Both the position numbers and the translations under genes were made by a program. Positions 5,612 to 6,196 of a stretch of 6,196 bases of DNA are shown piece by piece. The stretch comes from Bacteroidota bacterium. GTDB lineage: Bacteria > Bacteroidota > Kryptoniia > Kryptoniales > JAKASW01. Position 1 is the first letter of the stretch. Each line of letters opens with the position of its first letter. The DNA is taken from the NCBI GenBank assembly GCA_021785235.1, contig JAJYGB010000144.1:7479-13674 (forward strand), written 5' to 3'. The notes beneath the pieces were generated by a model. The model was not told the DNA's origin. It saw only the letters and a program-made list of their open reading frames with translations, and did no database searches.

Positions 5612-6196
5612 TTGACGAAAATTACGACCATTACCCTGTTCTTTGCCGTTCTCGTGTCGGGCTGCGCGTCTATCCCGATGAGAGAGCCGAAAGTTTCAAC
5701 CGGCGCAATGGAGACACTTCACCATGAACTTGCATCCCGGTTCGACGACCCTGAATTCTTCAACGCGTTCTGGGGAGTCAAGATCCAGTCTCTATCCACG
5801 GGCGAAATCGTTTACGAGGAAAATCAAAACAAGAGTTTCATGCCCGCGTCAAATTTGAAATTATACACAACCTCTGCGGCGCTCACGGAGCTTTCTCCTG
5901 AATTCAAATATGTGACGACGCTCGAAACAGACGGGACGATAAGCAACGGCGTTCTTTCGGGAGACCTTTATTTGAAGGGAAGCGGAGATCCGACAATTTG
6001 CGGACGTTATAACGGAGGTAATGTGGTACTGACGTTCCAGCAATGGGCCGACAGCCTGAAGGCGAAAGGGATAAAGGAAGTTGACGGCAATATTGTCGGT
6101 GACAACAGTTCTTTCGACGGAAGTCCGTACGGCAGCGGCTGGGCGGCCGACTACGAGACAGACTGGTACGCCGCTCAGATTGGCGGCATAGTATTC
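5612..6196 (+). CDS. dacB: D-alanyl-D-alanine carboxypeptidase/endopeptidase PBP4 (peptidase S13), 3' truncated by window
   Basis: This is a class C low-molecular-weight penicillin-binding protein that trims or cleaves peptidoglycan cross-links in the periplasm. The window shows the first 195 residues of a protein family usually about 450-500 long. From the TTG start, residues 1-17 are hydrophobic and end in a lipobox, VSGC (15-18), so C18 is the predicted lipidated residue. The active-site S-x-x-K is SNLK (S80, K83) in MPASNLKLYTTSAAL, the family pattern. SGDLYLKGSGDPTI (114-127) and the GNIVGDNSSFDG stretch (159-170) are typical of S13 proteins and belong to the region that inserts between the first two catalytic motifs. 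The later SxN and KTG motifs would lie beyond the window. The residue after C18 is Ala, not Asp, so inner-membrane retention by the E. coli rule is not indicated. It follows the hydrolase by 137 bases in the same direction. Confidence 0.92.
   Translation, partial: MTKITTITLFFAVLVSGCASIPMREPKVSTGAMETLHHELASRFDDPEFFNAFWGVKIQSLSTGEIVYEENQNKSFMPASNLKLYTTSAALTELSPEFKYVTTLETDGTISNGVLSGDLYLKGSGDPTICGRYNGGNVVLTFQQWADSLKAKGIKEVDGNIVGDNSSFDGSPYGSGWAADYETDWYAAQIGGIVF

Overview
The window reads as a stretch of chromosome from a Gram-negative bacterium. It encodes an outer-membrane TolC-family protein and a lipoprotein-type cell-wall hydrolase, base composition looks moderate (roughly half G+C by eye), and every supported gene lies on the + strand. 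Several genes have strong Shine-Dalgarno (SD) sites (GGAGG type), which is unusual for classical Bacteroidia. The protein style would suit an environmental lineage of the FCB (Bacteroidota/Ignavibacteria-like) group, but that placement is a low-confidence impression.

Layout: (1) 1-64, the end of whatever lies upstream, possibly the last codons of a gene ending at 26. (2) 65-1675, a 14-helix EmrB/QacA-type (DHA2) drug:proton antiporter. (3) 1676-1816, a spacer with possible promoter hexamers. (4) 1817-3145, a TolC-type outer-membrane efflux protein with a signal peptide; an upstream ATG at 1805 is also open. (5) 3146-3319, an AT-rich spacer holding an imperfect inverted-repeat element with internal direct repeats. 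(6) 3320-4441, a family-4 glycosyltransferase starting at GTG with a seven-G run at codons 12-14. (7) 4442-4763, a 322-base spacer with no convincing gene. (8) 4764-5474, a cytoplasmic dienelactone hydrolase family enzyme with an intact Cys-Asp-His triad. (9) 5475-5611, a spacer dominated by a long-arm inverted repeat beginning directly after the stop codon. (10) 5612 to the window end, the N-terminal part of a penicillin-binding protein 4 (DacB, peptidase S13) that starts at TTG and carries a lipoprotein signal.

The antiporter and TolC protein plausibly form the inner- and outer-membrane parts of one tripartite pump. The periplasmic adaptor (EmrA/HlyD family) is not in the window and would be expected just upstream. 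The glycosyltransferase, hydrolase and carboxypeptidase follow in the same direction but show no obvious shared pathway; two concern the cell envelope. I found no mobile element with a transposase, CRISPR array, tRNA or rRNA, and no clear new multi-gene system. The features most worth a second look are the two intergenic inverted-repeat structures, the G tract in the glycosyltransferase, and the start-codon questions.
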